Below, piece by piece: positions 46,500 to 57,979 of a DNA stretch of 64,000 nucleotides. Within the stretch, counting starts at the first letter, position 1, and each line of letters begins with the position of its first letter. Under the pieces are notes generated by a model, which searched no databases, was not told the origin of the DNA, and worked only from the letters and a program-made list of their open reading frames with translations. The position numbers and the translations under genes were made by a program. The DNA comes from Icerya purchasi (taxonomy: Eukaryota; Arthropoda; Insecta; Hemiptera; Monophlebidae): NCBI GenBank assembly GCA_039619475.1, contig CM077116.1, forward strand, positions 301,982,464-302,046,463, given 5' to 3'.

Positions 46500-48736
46500 G
46501 TGCCTCAGCACAGCCACACCCAAATTTTTTGTTTGTAATTTGTATTAATATTTGCCCCTTTTTTTATTTAATTTCTATATAATGGAAGAACTAACTGAAA
46601 TGGTTAGGAAGTACAAATTTTTAAACGATACAAAACCAAAGATTTTAAAAATGTAAATATGAAAGATAATTTGGTCTGTAATTGCACCAGAACTTGAAAT
46701 AAAAGATGGTAAATTATTTTTCGTCTATACTTAAACTTTACATGCAGTTTTAAAATCTGTTGTTTTGAATTTTATTATTGTATAAAAAAATTGAAATATA
46801 TGACCTAGAAAAGTGTTATTAGTTTTATAATTTATTTCTTTAAAGAAAATTTTGAACTTCAGAAAAATGCCCATTAAAATTTAATAATGTAAAGTGATTA
46901 AATTAAAAGCAATAATTATATTGTAGTGTTTTAATTAGGACACGAAGTCAATTAATTTACAATTAATTACAAAATCCAGCCTAAAAAATAAAAAGTATTA
47001 TACTTCAGTAAAACATTAATTAAGATATTTAATTTTGATCCTACACAAATATATATAAATGTATACTATTAGGTCTTATATAAATCAATACAAAAGTTTG
47101 GAACAAGTTCAGCGTTATTTATAAATATAATATGTATAAATTTTTGTTATTTCAATGTTTGTAACATTTATACAGTGTTTAATATTTAATCTATATTAAT
47201 ATTCTTAGTATTCAACTTGCTGCCGATTAAACGAGTATCACTTTATTACATAATAAACTTTGTTAACACAGAAACCTATATTAAAATGAAAACAAACGAT
47301 TAAAGGTAAAAGTAAAAGACTGAATAAAAATTCGATAATTTAATCGCAAACTATTATTTCCTCGCTCAACGAACTCGCTGCAATGAGCAGGTGAAAAAAA
47401 CACATTTAACATTTCACATTCTTCGCTCGATGGGCACCGCCGGGCCTAAGGCGCCGCTGGCTTAACGCTTTGCCCGGCGAAATTTCAACATTCCACTGGC
47501 CGGTGTATATCTTCCTATTGCTATAATACATATGAATTTTCCCATAAGAGGATGCAGCGATAGTTTGATTTATGGGTTTCGTCAGAAAACTTGCAATTAA
47601 ATAAACCTGCAATCGTTTAATTAATAAACACGAAAAATACACAAAACGAAACGCTACTGCAACGTAAAGTTGAAATTTCGATTAATGTACGGTGCTGTAG
47701 TCAGCGAATCCTTTTATGATTTTTTCTGCGCCGACCCGCTCTTCGACAAACGCGCTAGAGTTAAGTATAATCTCCAGCAACTCCACTAGAGCAATGTTAG
47801 GTAAATTACCGTTTCACAATTTAAATTTTATTTCTTAAACATACACGAAGAATTAATTAAATCCAAATACATTTTTTTGTTACTGCAAAAACGGAATTTT
47901 GTCGAATCAAAATAGTTTAAAAACCATATTATAGAAAAAAAATTCCGCAGCTAAAAATCCGGAAAATATTTTTTGAGATATAAATGATAAATAAGACGTA
48001 GAAAAAAGAAAAAAATGAAAGAAATTCGCGTATTATTTTGATATAAACTTAAAATAAAAATATCAATTATTCTTTGTGCGAATTCACGCGTGGATTTCAG
48101 AACAAAATTCGAATGTGTAAGACGTAATAGATCGAATGATCCTTTCAAGAGTCATTACAAAACAATCATAAATTCCCCGACAGATGACCATACTATCATA
48201 TAAATTTCATGAAATAACATTCGTTAATCTTTTAATTTCGTCTTTAAAAAGTTTTCTACGATTTTTTAATTTTATGTATTTCGAAAAAGTAAGTAACTTA
48301 ATTAAGAAACGACATTTTTCATAACATTATTATTAGTATTAACCATAAAAATGTAAACAATGAAAACGATTTTTATAAAAAAATTCAAAAATATCGCATA
48401 GATGCAGAGAGCTATTTTTTTGTTTTTCTTAAAGAGCATCTAGATTACGTTTAGGAATTCCGTCAAGCCAAGTCGGGCGTGGTCTTAAAAAATAACACAT
48501 ACTTCTCCATATCCTTTATCATGCAATATTACAATTACATTTGTCTCTTTAAATATCTTTAAAGATACTGAGACAAGCTGCAAATGCCGGTATACAATTT
48601 ATGTGCAGTTTTATTTAAACGTATTTCTATACAAATCTAATTGTATCACAATTTATTGTTTTGTTTTCTACGATAAAAGCTTAATCATTGCATATTGTTT
48701 TCGGAATTATTTTATTCATCCTATATATTCATGTGC

Positions 48737-48778
<42 letters not shown>

Positions 48779-49500
48779 TTATTAATTAGAGCGTAATTCT
48801 TAGACCGGCCCACATTAGAAAAAATGTCTCAATTTTATGTAAGGAAACAATATCCCAAAAAATGTCTCAGAAAAATGTCCCAATTTTATATAACGTTTGT
48901 TATATTTTAATTTTTACTGACTTCCTAAAAGAAAGAGGTTATACGTTCGTCGCGTATGTTTTTTTTTTTATATTTGTTCGCACATAACTTATACTCATAT
49001 GGACCCATTTAGAATTACGTTGTAAATTTTGATCATTTTATACAAAATATAGAAGAGAAAGAGGCAGATATGTAAGCAAGAGAGTTCATGCGCTACACGC
49101 GCCTAAATATTCGTCTTTATGTTTCAATTTTTGAATCTTATTTAATTTAATATTTCGACTAAGCAATTTGGTATTGCAATATTTATGAATAATATTAATT
49201 TCTTTAATTTAGAATATACGTGTATCAAATTTTAGTGATTATCGGGGGAACATTGACTAATCGGCTCTACAGGAAATCCGACATTGATACACACACATAA
49301 AAAAAAAAATCCTCATTAAACCTTTACAAAAACTAATTTAAAATATAAACGCCGAAATTCATGGATGTTTTTAATATTTTTCAATTTTAATTCGTACCGA
49401 AATTTTTAAATTTTCTTCGAAATTAAAAATTAAAGCGTTCAATTAAAGTTCCAGTTACGTATGATGTTCACATATTCATACACAAACGCAACCGTTCCGA
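46500..49500 (-). other. Mgat2 intron sequence, mostly featureless
   Basis: AT-rich. It has a GC-rich hairpin at 47438-47479 and a (TA)n microsatellite at about 48739-48772. No exon was recognised, and the flanking exons join in frame across it. Confidence 0.55.
47438..47479. repeat. GC-rich hairpin
   Basis: CGCCGGGC (47438-47445) and GCCCGGCG (47472-47479) are perfect inverted repeats around a loop of 26 bases that itself contains GGCGCC. It is a striking GC-rich island in a very AT-rich intron. A tRNA or known structured RNA could not be fitted. Confidence 0.6.
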
Positions 49501-49526
49501 ACAACTGCGTGTGATTATGTACATAC

Positions 49527-49687
49527 TTTATTATAATCGGATGGAAAATTCACGTTCTTCACATATGTGCCCAGCGAAAGTATTTTACAGAATTTACAAG
49601 TTGTTTCCCGCGCTTTCCGTAAATATTGCAACATGTATATAAAGTCCGGAGCTACGTAATGATCTTCCTCGAGAAATAACACTAAAC
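49527..49687 (-). CDS. Mgat2: Mgat2, third recognised exon with the metal/UDP-binding motif
   Basis: This 161 bp exon follows the acceptor 'tttcctag' with GT, completing a Gly codon, and reads LVLFLEEDHYVAPDFIYMLQ, YLRKARETTCKFCKILSLGT and YVKNVNFPSDYNK, ending at the donor 'aaa|gtatgt' in phase 0. FLEEDHY is the EED form of the DXD motif, which binds the metal and UDP-GlcNAc in this GT-A-type family (GT16). The SLGTY block is also conserved. It is separated from the previous exon by only 212 bp (49688-49899), while the neighbouring introns are 6.8 and 7.7 kb. Confidence 0.97.
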
Positions 49688-49899
49688 CTAGGAAAAATAT
49701 CGAAAGAATAGGTTAGTTAACGGTACCGAGCTTTTTTCCTTTTCAAATGAAAACGAACAAAAACATGACTGTAATTAGGTAAATGGCATTTCGAGATGGA
49801 AAAATTTTCCGTTTTATCGTTAATTGTATTATCGTCATTATCATCCTAGTGATGTATCTGCCGCTTCAAAGGAGCGTGTTCATTTTACTGTTGCTTTAC

Positions 49900-50045
49900 C
49901 TGTATGATTTCGCGTTACATCTAACCCGTTGAAAACCTTGTTCGCTTTCCACCACCAGTGATGTTTCGTTTGCGTGAATGCTGCTTCGCGGTAATGACCG
50001 TATAAGTCTGCATGCAACGCGTTCGTGCACTTTCGTTTAATGGCC
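49900..50045 (-). CDS. Mgat2: Mgat2, second recognised exon
   Basis: This 146 bp exon starts after the acceptor 'ttgcag' with G, completing a CA|G Gln codon, and reads AIKRKCTNALHADLYGHYRE, AAFTQTKHHWWWKANKVFNG and LDVTRNHT, ending ACA G|gtaaag. DLYGHYREAxFTQTKHHWWWK is among the most conserved blocks of MGAT2; it contributes to substrate binding. Reading frame and splice phases agree with both neighbours, which strongly supports the gene model. One small change is visible: Ala-Ala where REAK or REAKF is usual. Confidence 0.97.
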
Positions 50046-50575
50046 CTGCAAAAAATCATTAACGGTCATTTAATTAATTACATTCATCACGGTAATAAAA
50101 ATTAAAAATTCGTAACGTTCGTGAAAATAACGCACTGCGTGTAATCGACTCGTAAACGTATAGTGGTCGTATTTATGCGAAAAAAAGTGGTCTTGTCATC
50201 TGACATTTTGTTAAAGAAATAATTATTGTTCAATAAAAAAAGAGATTTCACTTTTAATGCATCTTTATCGATATTGCACAAAAAGCCTAGAATAACATAA
50301 GGAAAAGAAAATTAAACGTTTTAGTCGTTTATAAAATCACAATTTTTTGTTTTTCAATTAGATAAATCCGTTCAATTTTTTATTGTTTCAATCAATTTGC
50401 AATACTCTTTTAAACTGATTTCCCCTTTCTCGTGTCGTTTCTGTTTTTATACTTCACAGAACTAAAACACCCTTAACATTTTTTGTAAAGTCCCAAAAAA
50501 ACAACAAAACCAAAAAAAAACAACAAAACATATGTAAACGATATTGGGCAGAAGACCACCCGCTTGGGGGGTGGG

Positions 50576-50605
50576 GGGCACGCTAGCGGTTTTGACCCAA
50601 CAGAT
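50576..50605 (+). repeat. Short motif shared with 24667-24694
   Basis: The string 'gggcacgctagcggttttga' plus 'cccaaca' follows a G-rich run, and matches the earlier copy with two mismatches over 27 bases. It lies in the 7.7 kb Mgat2 intron (50046-57730). Confidence 0.6.
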
Positions 50606-50723
50606 CACTCGGTTTGCTAGTAACGAAGTTAAATGAGTGCGTTCACCGGTTTTGAGGTTAAAATTCGTTAATTACATTAAAACGTCGCAATATAAATAAC
50701 AATTGTTTATAGTAATATTTATT

Positions 50724-51041
50724 AATTTTTTTGCAACATTTAAATACGAAATTTAGTATCTATGCAGTACATTAGTAATAACGTTTTATAATAAAACAGG
50801 TTTCATTAGAATATTTTAGAAATTTAAATCATAGAAAAATTGTTGAAGTTTTAATAGTTGCTAGCACAAATATTATTTTCATTCGAATCTTAAATTCTTG
50901 CTAACTATTATGGTTTGCTGTCGTGAACTGTATTTAAATTTCTAAAATATTCTAATGAAACCTGTTTTTTTATAAAACATTATTATTATTAATATACTGC
51001 ATAGATACTAAATTTCGTATTTAGATGCTTCAAAAAATTTA
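50724..51041. mobile_element. Fold-back element with about 105 bp arms
   Basis: The left arm (50724-50829) contains 'aaatacgaaatttagtatct', 'atgcagta' and 'aaacaggtttcattagaata'. The right arm (50932-51041) has their reverse complements: 'tattctaatgaaacctgttt', 'tactgcat' and 'agatactaaatttcgtattt'. The spacer is about 100 bp. Mismatches are few. No coding sequence is present, so it is a MITE or fold-back element. It lies beside, and probably inside, the dispersed repeat at 51.0-52.4 kb. Confidence 0.82.
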
Positions 51042-51044
51042 GCT

Positions 51045-52440
51045 AATTTCTCGAAAACGGCTCCATAACGGTTTTGATGAAATTTACGAATTAATGAATT
51101 TTAAAAACTAAGGGTCAATTGGTCTTACCTCTAAAAAAACCTCTATTAAACGAGTACTTTTTTAATAACCGACATTTATTTTTAGGCTTTATTAAAAAGT
51201 AAGTAACAAACTTATTTAATATGCTTATAGTACACCACGGCTAAAAGTAATACGTTCATTTACCATGGCAACTAGCGAATGAATAACGGATAAGTATAAA
51301 ATTACCCTTGTTTCACAATTAAAAATGTATTTATTCGCAACCTACACGATCGATTAAAATGCACCGATCGCCGTTGTAGTACAGTTAGTATACGAATGAT
51401 AATTTTTAATAATACTATTGGATTTTTAGTGCAGTTTTATTTCATGTAACGCGAGAATAATAATGTACCTAATGCATTCAAAAATGTAGCTTTCATATCG
51501 TGTACATGTTATCAGGCCCGTGCCCAGAATGGGGGGGGGGATTTTCTTCGCATATTTATTTTATAAATAAAAATACATTTTTCACTAATATTCATGCTAT
51601 TAATAATTCCCATCATCTTGATTTATATATTAATAATTTAAATAAACGAATTACTGTATAAACATTAATAAAAATTACATATATTATTGATTATACTCGT
51701 AACAAAAAATTTTGCATAAAATATTAATGAAGTACCCATGGGGGGGGGGCAAAACCCACCCCGTGGACACGGCCTTGCATATTATTGCTATATTTGTTAT
51801 GAAACTCGTTAATGTATTGACTGATTTGCAGAATAGATCCGAGTACAGCTCGATCACTTGGTGTATTAATAAATGTGCGATTTTTTGTCTGTGTGTCTAT
51901 ATATGATTTAACAGTTTCGAAGAAATTCACGGATTAGGAGATCTTAGAGTGTAGAAATTGATTAGTCAAGGTTGTATCTTCTAAAAACTCTTATTAAACG
52001 AGCAATCCTTAAATGAAAGTGAACAATGTTCGTTATGATGATTACACTTGTATGTAATCTGAGTTTTTAAAAAGTAAATAAAAACAGCGCACGTTAATTT
52101 ACACTTTAATTAATAGTAAAATGAAATCCGTCAGAGATATATCTTTGTTCCGTAGAGAAATAGATGTTTATTTACGATTTACATGACAATTTTAAAGAAT
52201 ACGACAATTAAAATACACGTCGAAATCACATTATACGGATGTTAATTTTAACAATATTCCTGGTTTATTGAATTTGGTTTTGTTTCGTGTAACTTATGAT
52301 TACTTTAGTTTGGAAAAATAACGCACATGAAAATGTGGTTTTTAATGTTTGTGAACTCGTTAATGATTTAATTGATTTGCAAATTCAAAGTAGATTTAAG
52401 CAAAGCCAGCTGTTACCAGATAATTTGTGACATGAGAAGA
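51045..52440. repeat. Degenerate dispersed repeat, same family as 7.2-8.5 kb
   Basis: Two imperfect units in tandem. Motif series shared between units and with the 7.2-8.5 kb copy: 'gaaatttacgaattaatg' or 'gaaattcacggattagg', 'ctcttattaaacgag', 'ttaaaaagtaa', then 'actcgttaatg' with 'tgatttgca' and a 'agatccgagtacagctcg'-like string. The first unit is interrupted by the MITE at 51513-51777. No protein is read. Confidence 0.55.
51513..51777. mobile_element. Second family of hAT-type MITE
   Basis: A 265 bp element with ends CAGGCCCGTGCCCA and, in reverse complement, CAAGGCCGTGTCCA (with one offset). Each end is followed by a G/C homopolymer. The flanking 8-mers CATGTTAT (51505-51512) and CATATTAT (51778-51785) match at 7 of 8, a target duplication of hAT size. 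It is inserted into the dispersed repeat in a Mgat2 intron. Confidence 0.8.
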
Positions 52441-52817
52441 TTGAAATAAACTAACTAAGAAAGAAAATAATATATTAAATTTTATATAAACGCAAAGAGA
52501 TAACTCATTGTATTTGATCTAATTTAATCGCGATTGCATTTAAAATTTCCGATATACCTACATCTGTCGTCGAAAAAAGAATTAAATCGAAAGAGGTTCA
52601 AGCGCGATGCAGAACAAAGGTGGCACTTTTACATATGGTACATCGCTATGAAATTGTATAATTCAGGTAGAAATGAAACCGGCATTTTCTATTACAAGTG
52701 GATGAAAGTCATGCACGTGCCGTTGTTAATCTACTTCCCCCATTAATGCCGTGTTTATTATTTTGTTACAAATTTCACTGTCTTCATTTCTTTATATAGA
52801 CACGCATTTGCTCGTTA

Positions 52818-52871
52818 ATTACATTATTGAAAAAAATTACATTATTGAAAAAAATTACATTATTGAAAAAA
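52818..52871. repeat. 18 bp tandem repeat, three units
   Basis: The unit 'attacattattgaaaaaa' is present three times in a row without change. Confidence 0.95.
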
Positions 52872-52981
52872 ATATTAGTTTCCCGTTGCTGTAATATTAT
52901 CAATAATATTTAACGAAGTTTTATTTTATTTATCAGTTTAAATAATGCGCTAATTTAATTAACAATGAAACACATTCGCGG

Positions 52982-53259
52982 CAAGGGCGTGGGGCGTAGG
53001 CGTGGGCGTGGGCGTGGGGGGGAGAGAAAAATGATCGAAAAAGGATGTGAGTTATTAATATTTTATTAAACAAGAATCTTAATTAAAACACATAATTTTC
53101 GTGGGTTTCTGGCAAATTGTTCTATTACTTTATTATAAAAGTCTTCGAAATTGTCCATGATTGCGCGCCTATGAATATTCATCATGGCCAGTTGTGTAAA
53201 AAGTTTCAAGACTCCAGAGGGGGCAACGACCCTCCACTGCCACCCTAGCAACACCTATG
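52982..53259 (-). mobile_element. hAT-type MITE, copy 3
   Basis: A 278 bp relative of copies 1 and 2, with degraded ends (CAAGGGCGTGGGG and, in reverse complement, CATAGGTGTTGCTAG). Flanks are ATTCGCGG (52974-52981) and ATTCACGG (53260-53267), an 8 bp duplication with one mismatch. The left end has a local expansion of 'ggcgtg' units (about 52985-53018). The minus frame at 53066-53254 is MITE sequence, not a gene. Confidence 0.82.
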
Positions 53260-53269
53260 ATTCACGGGA

Positions 53270-54405
53270 AGGTGCTAGAGTAGTGCAAGAAGTTTTCAGC
53301 ATTTTCAGTTGATTAAAATTGTACGTATTATTTTTAAAACGCTATATCGGGAAATCTCTAAATGATTCGCGAGTAAGTATAACCTACTAAACTTGCTACA
53401 GATATAAAACCGTAAAAGTATAAACATATATACATTACGCTGAATCCGAAGGAGCGTGGATCACCGTGGGGAAATTTACAGAAACCTCAGCGTCCGAATA
53501 ACTGACTGTAGCGCCATCAGTCGATTTTAAGGTTACGTAATGTTCGTAATTGTTTTTGTAGTTTAGTTGAAAACGCGTTGGTATTATTAAATAAATAACG
53601 GCTGATTGGTTGTATGCTTTATAATAAAACGCACAAAAAAAATACACCGTTATAGAGAATATATGATATTATTGTAGCGGTAAAAATGCGAAATATGCTT
53701 GCAATAATTGCGATGAACGGATCTTGAAAACGATTAAAAACAATTGCTCGTGTGCAGTACACAATGCCAGAAATTAATCCCCGACAATTCATTTTAATAA
53801 TTTTAATCAATGCACCAGCGATGATGCAAAGCGACGGTAAATACGCCGATTTTACGCATCTTTATAATATCTAAAATAAATAATCCGTCGCTAATTTTGA
53901 CTTTATAACTAACTTTAGTTTTGTAACATCAAAATACAGATATATACTGTGATAATATTAAGTTTAAATATTATTTTATAGACAGAATTTGAACTTCATT
54001 TTTTTTCCCACAACGTTTGATATTTCGATCATTTTTTTTTAAATGTTTGCGCACTATGTAAAATCGCGAAAGAAATAAAATGCAAAAATATTGCATAATT
54101 TTCGAAATTGATCAACTGATTACGCTACAGTCAATTGTTTGATACTGAGAGGCCTTTGCACATTTTTCTTGCGACGAGTTGCTCTCAAATCGATGAAATT
54201 TTTATTTTCTCAAAGTAGGCAAACAATGAAATCAACACACAATGTTGTTACTCTTTCACAGGCATAGAGTAATACGATATAAACAACAACAGGTCGGTTG
54301 ACAGAAATAGGGTAAACATGCACGATGAAGGAAGTAAATGGTTGTACATTCTATGCATGTAAGTAACTAATAAAGTAATAAATGCTTAAACCAAAAAAAA
54401 AATAA

Positions 54406-54451
<46 letters not shown>

Positions 54452-57400
54452 TAATTAATCACTTAGCAACGTTCGCGACATGTGAACGTATTAAAGTTTG
54501 TTTCGAGCCTTCGCCACATTAGGACGTTCTTTAGCTGATGATTTGCTAAAAATGCTGTTCTAAACTAATCTTTAATTACATATTTTAATTTTATTTGTTG
54601 TGTCGACTCTTTTTACAGCAATATATTGTTGCAGTTTGGTCGTCTGCGTATCACTGACCACAATAATGCAGCAACATACGAAAACATGCTACACCAGAAA
54701 TAATATCGGGAAAACTATCACCTAAAAATGCTATCGGTACGAATGAATAGTAATGAGAAAATGCTATCGATACGAATGAATAGTAATGAGAAAATGCTAT
54801 CGGTACGAATGAATAGTAATGAGAAAAGAGGCAGCTACGCCACACTATTGCATTTCTTTTTTTTTTTTTTCATACGACTTCTAACGAAACTTGCTGAAAA
54901 TTCAAGAATCTTAGGACAATGTTCTGAAAATGCATAAAAGAGAAAAAGTTAGAAATAATGCTCGGTTGTGCAAAATAAGTTTTTTTTCATTTCTTTTTTC
55001 GATGTATTTCGTAGATCAAGATAAAAAGGAAAAATTCAAAAATGGAAATAATCACAAGTTTAAATCAGTATATATATATATATGTATTAAAAAAATTGTA
55101 TAAAAAGAATATTAATGCAATTCAAAAAACGATAAAACAATTTCGAAAGGTAAGTTATTATTTCGGTAGTGTTTTAATTGTTTTTTTTTATTATTTATTT
55201 TTTGTATTCAATTCGTTCAGTCTACAATGTAGACACAAAAGTTTAATTGTACTATTATTTCGGATATTTCGAAGAATTATTTAACTTATTCTATTTCTTT
55301 TGCATAAAATATTAATTTTGTTCACCGATATTTTCCCCTAACGTAAACCTGGTTTGCTACAAAATTCTACCTTTTTCACTTACAAAATTTTCGCTTAAAC
55401 ACTTTACAGTCCCGACATATTTATCTCATCCCATATTGCTATAAAATTGACATTTCGTAATTAATGTCCAGTGTTCATTTTTACCATAATTTATAGGAGA
55501 ACGAAAACAAAAAATAAAACGGACAAAATGAAAATGTTACTTTCAAAACGGTAAACAACTTAATCCCCCCAGCCCCGTACCAGTCAGCGAATTGATCCCA
55601 GTCTCTTCAATGAGGGATTAGGCTTATTATAATTATTGCTACAGATTATCAACAGATGGGAGGAATGGTTACTTAACAGAACGTATAAAGGAATAGAATG
55701 AAGAAGGATATCAGGCGACATTATAGTAGAGAGTACAGAGTAAGTACGACTAAGTGGGGTGACACTGAGCTTATAGGAAGGAAGGATAAATTTTGAAGAG
55801 AAAATTCAAATACTTTAGCTTCAGTTTTGATGTAGTGCTGCTCACAGGAATTTCATTAGGGGTGCTTAAAGCACAGGCATTATTAGAACAATATTATTTA
55901 ACATAGTCCATAAGAGTTCGGTAAGCATGTGCCAAGTAAAGACACGAACACCGTGGCGGCAGTCAATACTTTTAAGTATGTGCCATACACATGTCTAGTC
56001 TATTTGTTTGAAAACTCGGACACCATGGCAGCCAATATAGTTAAGTACGGTCCATAAGAGCCCGGTTAAACGGATACTTCGGAAAAATTAGAACATCATA
56101 ATTTAAATTAAAAAAACGGAAAATACAAAACTTAATACACCCCCCTCGAAAGTTCGCAATATACGTGTATTTTTGTATACCCATAAACAAAAAGCGAATT
56201 TCGAACGCCGAACAAAAATGTTACATACAATTCTACAATTTTGCTGTAAAATTGATCGGCGAGCAATTTTGTTAAGCGACGCAGGCGGGTGACAACAACA
56301 TATTAGGTAAGCAGAAAGTTAGTGATACAGAATCGTCAACTGAAAATTACAGCGCCCACAGTCAAAAATTTCGTGTTAACGTTTATTTATTTTTTTTTAA
56401 TATTGTAATAGGCTAAATACAAGTTATATTAACTTCGTTTAATTACAACCACAGAGTAGACCGAGTCTATCTTAGGCAGGGTTTCGATATAGTGCATTTT
56501 TGCATGTTGTCACAATACTATCGACAATATCGAATGCAGTAATGTAAAAAAAAATTCTCATGTACAAGTACATTTAAATAGAATAACATTAAAACAAACC
56601 TAAAAAAATAAATAAATAAATAAATAAATAAATGAATAAATAAATAAAGCAGCCAAATTTAAAAAAAAAAAAAAAAAAAAAACCAAGACCGCATAATTTA
56701 AAACAGATACTTTAAAGCGGTTTCAAAATATTGAAAATGAAACAATAAATTCGCAAACATTGTAGTCTAATAATTTGTAATGTTTTTTTGTTTTTTTTCT
56801 GTCCCGGTAGATTGTTTTTTCTTTATTGACCAATTTTCCTTTCTTCCGAGCTGAACTGTTCCTTTATTTTAACTTTTGCACTGCTGACATGAATTCTTTA
56901 AAGTCTTTAGTTATAAAAATAATTCTAAATTTTCGCGACTTTTTTAACCCACCATCATATATGTCTATTGTTCGCGGTAAATGCAATGTTTTTTCCGCTA
57001 ACGTTTCGAGAATAGTAGTAAGAGGTTGTTCACCGTTAGAACAAAGTAGTTTACTTTTATTTCTTCCTTTTCTTCATCCATTTTTTACTGACATTAGGGT
57101 TTGGTGATACCGAATTCTTCTTGCGCCTTTCAATATTCTCGATCCTGATGTTATACAAGTATGCGTCAACATATTCTTCTTTTGTCCAGCTTTCCGTATC
57201 CAGAATTCATTGTGCTTGGTCTTTCATTCACGCAGCTTCCTTACCATTTTAATTCTTTCGACAAATTCTATTTTCATTTTTGTTCGTTTTTTCGCGGTTT
57301 TTTTTTAGTTTCTTCATCAGTATCGTCCTCCTAGATGCACATATCTTTTGTAAATAAACTGTTCCGCGCAGTTCTGCTATACTTTTCTTTCCGACAATTA

Positions 57401-57725
57401 CAGTATTGGTCTTTTATATTTTCCCAATTAGACGACGAACTTAGGTTTTTTTTTCGAGATATTAAAATTCCGAATACTATTCACTAGGGAGCGTTTTTCT
57501 TTTCACAGACCAAAACACAATAATAAAGAAATAAATAGTAGATAAAAACTGAAATTTTAAAAAAGTGAAAAATATAATAATCGCATCGAATTATTTAGTA
57601 CGACATGGTAATTGTATAAAACTATTGTAAATATATAAAATTTCTGCAACTATTAACTAAAAATAAATTTTGAATTGTAAACGACGGAAAAATAAATTTA
57701 AAAAAATTAAATATACGTAAGTGTA
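53270..57725 (-). other. Mgat2 intron sequence
   Basis: Holds a (TA)n tract (about 54412-54446), the 33 bp minisatellite at 54728, poly-A tracts (about 56660-56682), an (AAAT)n tract (about 56606-56648), and a GC-richer patch at 55560-56110 with a loosely repeated 'cggacaccatggcagcca'-like phrase (about 55945-55965 and 56015-56035). No exon recognised; flanking exons join in phase across it. Confidence 0.5.
54728..54826 (+). repeat. 33 bp minisatellite, three units
   Basis: The unit starts 'atgctatcggtacgaatgaa' and is repeated three times with a single change in the middle unit. Because 33 is divisible by 3, it reads MLSVRMNSNEK three times on the plus strand (MLSIRMNSNEK in the second unit). 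I see no gene around it. Confidence 0.95.
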
Positions 57726-57730
57726 CGTAC

Positions 57731-57972
57731 TGTTCGCGGTTCATATTTCTAGGGCAATCGTTAGGCGATTCACCGGGAAACTCATTCGGGTGCGTTTGAA
57801 TCGAGTACGGATAAAAAATTTGAATAACCTTACAGAAATCGATACTCTGTATTAGCGCGTTGATTTCTTCGTCGTAATAATCGTGACTAAATACTAACAA
57901 TACCGTATCAATACCTTCCGCTTGTGCTAAACTTATCACCATATGCCTTAAATACATCAGTCGGGTATGTAC
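57731..57972 (-). CDS. Mgat2: Mgat2, first recognised exon
   Basis: This 242 bp exon starts after the acceptor 'ttttattag' in phase 0 with VHTRLMYLRHMVISLAQAEG, then IDTVLLVFSHDYYDEEINAL, VIQIFYPYSIQTHPNEFPG and NDCPRNMNRE, ending CA|gtacgt, with the Gln codon completed at 50045. VHxRxxYLR, VFSHD, FCKVxQIFYPYSIQ and HPNEFPG are family hallmarks of the GT16 nucleotide-binding region. The usual residues just before (VVQ) must come from an upstream exon. Together the five exons give 975 bases, that is 324 residues plus stop, close to the length of this region in vertebrate MGAT2. The cytoplasmic tail, membrane anchor and stem are not included. The donor (GTACGT) is acceptable but not ideal. Confidence 0.96.
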
Positions 57973-57979
57973 CTAATAA

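Noticed and set aside
53066..53254. A minus-strand 62-codon frame
   Set aside because: It lies wholly inside MITE copy 3.
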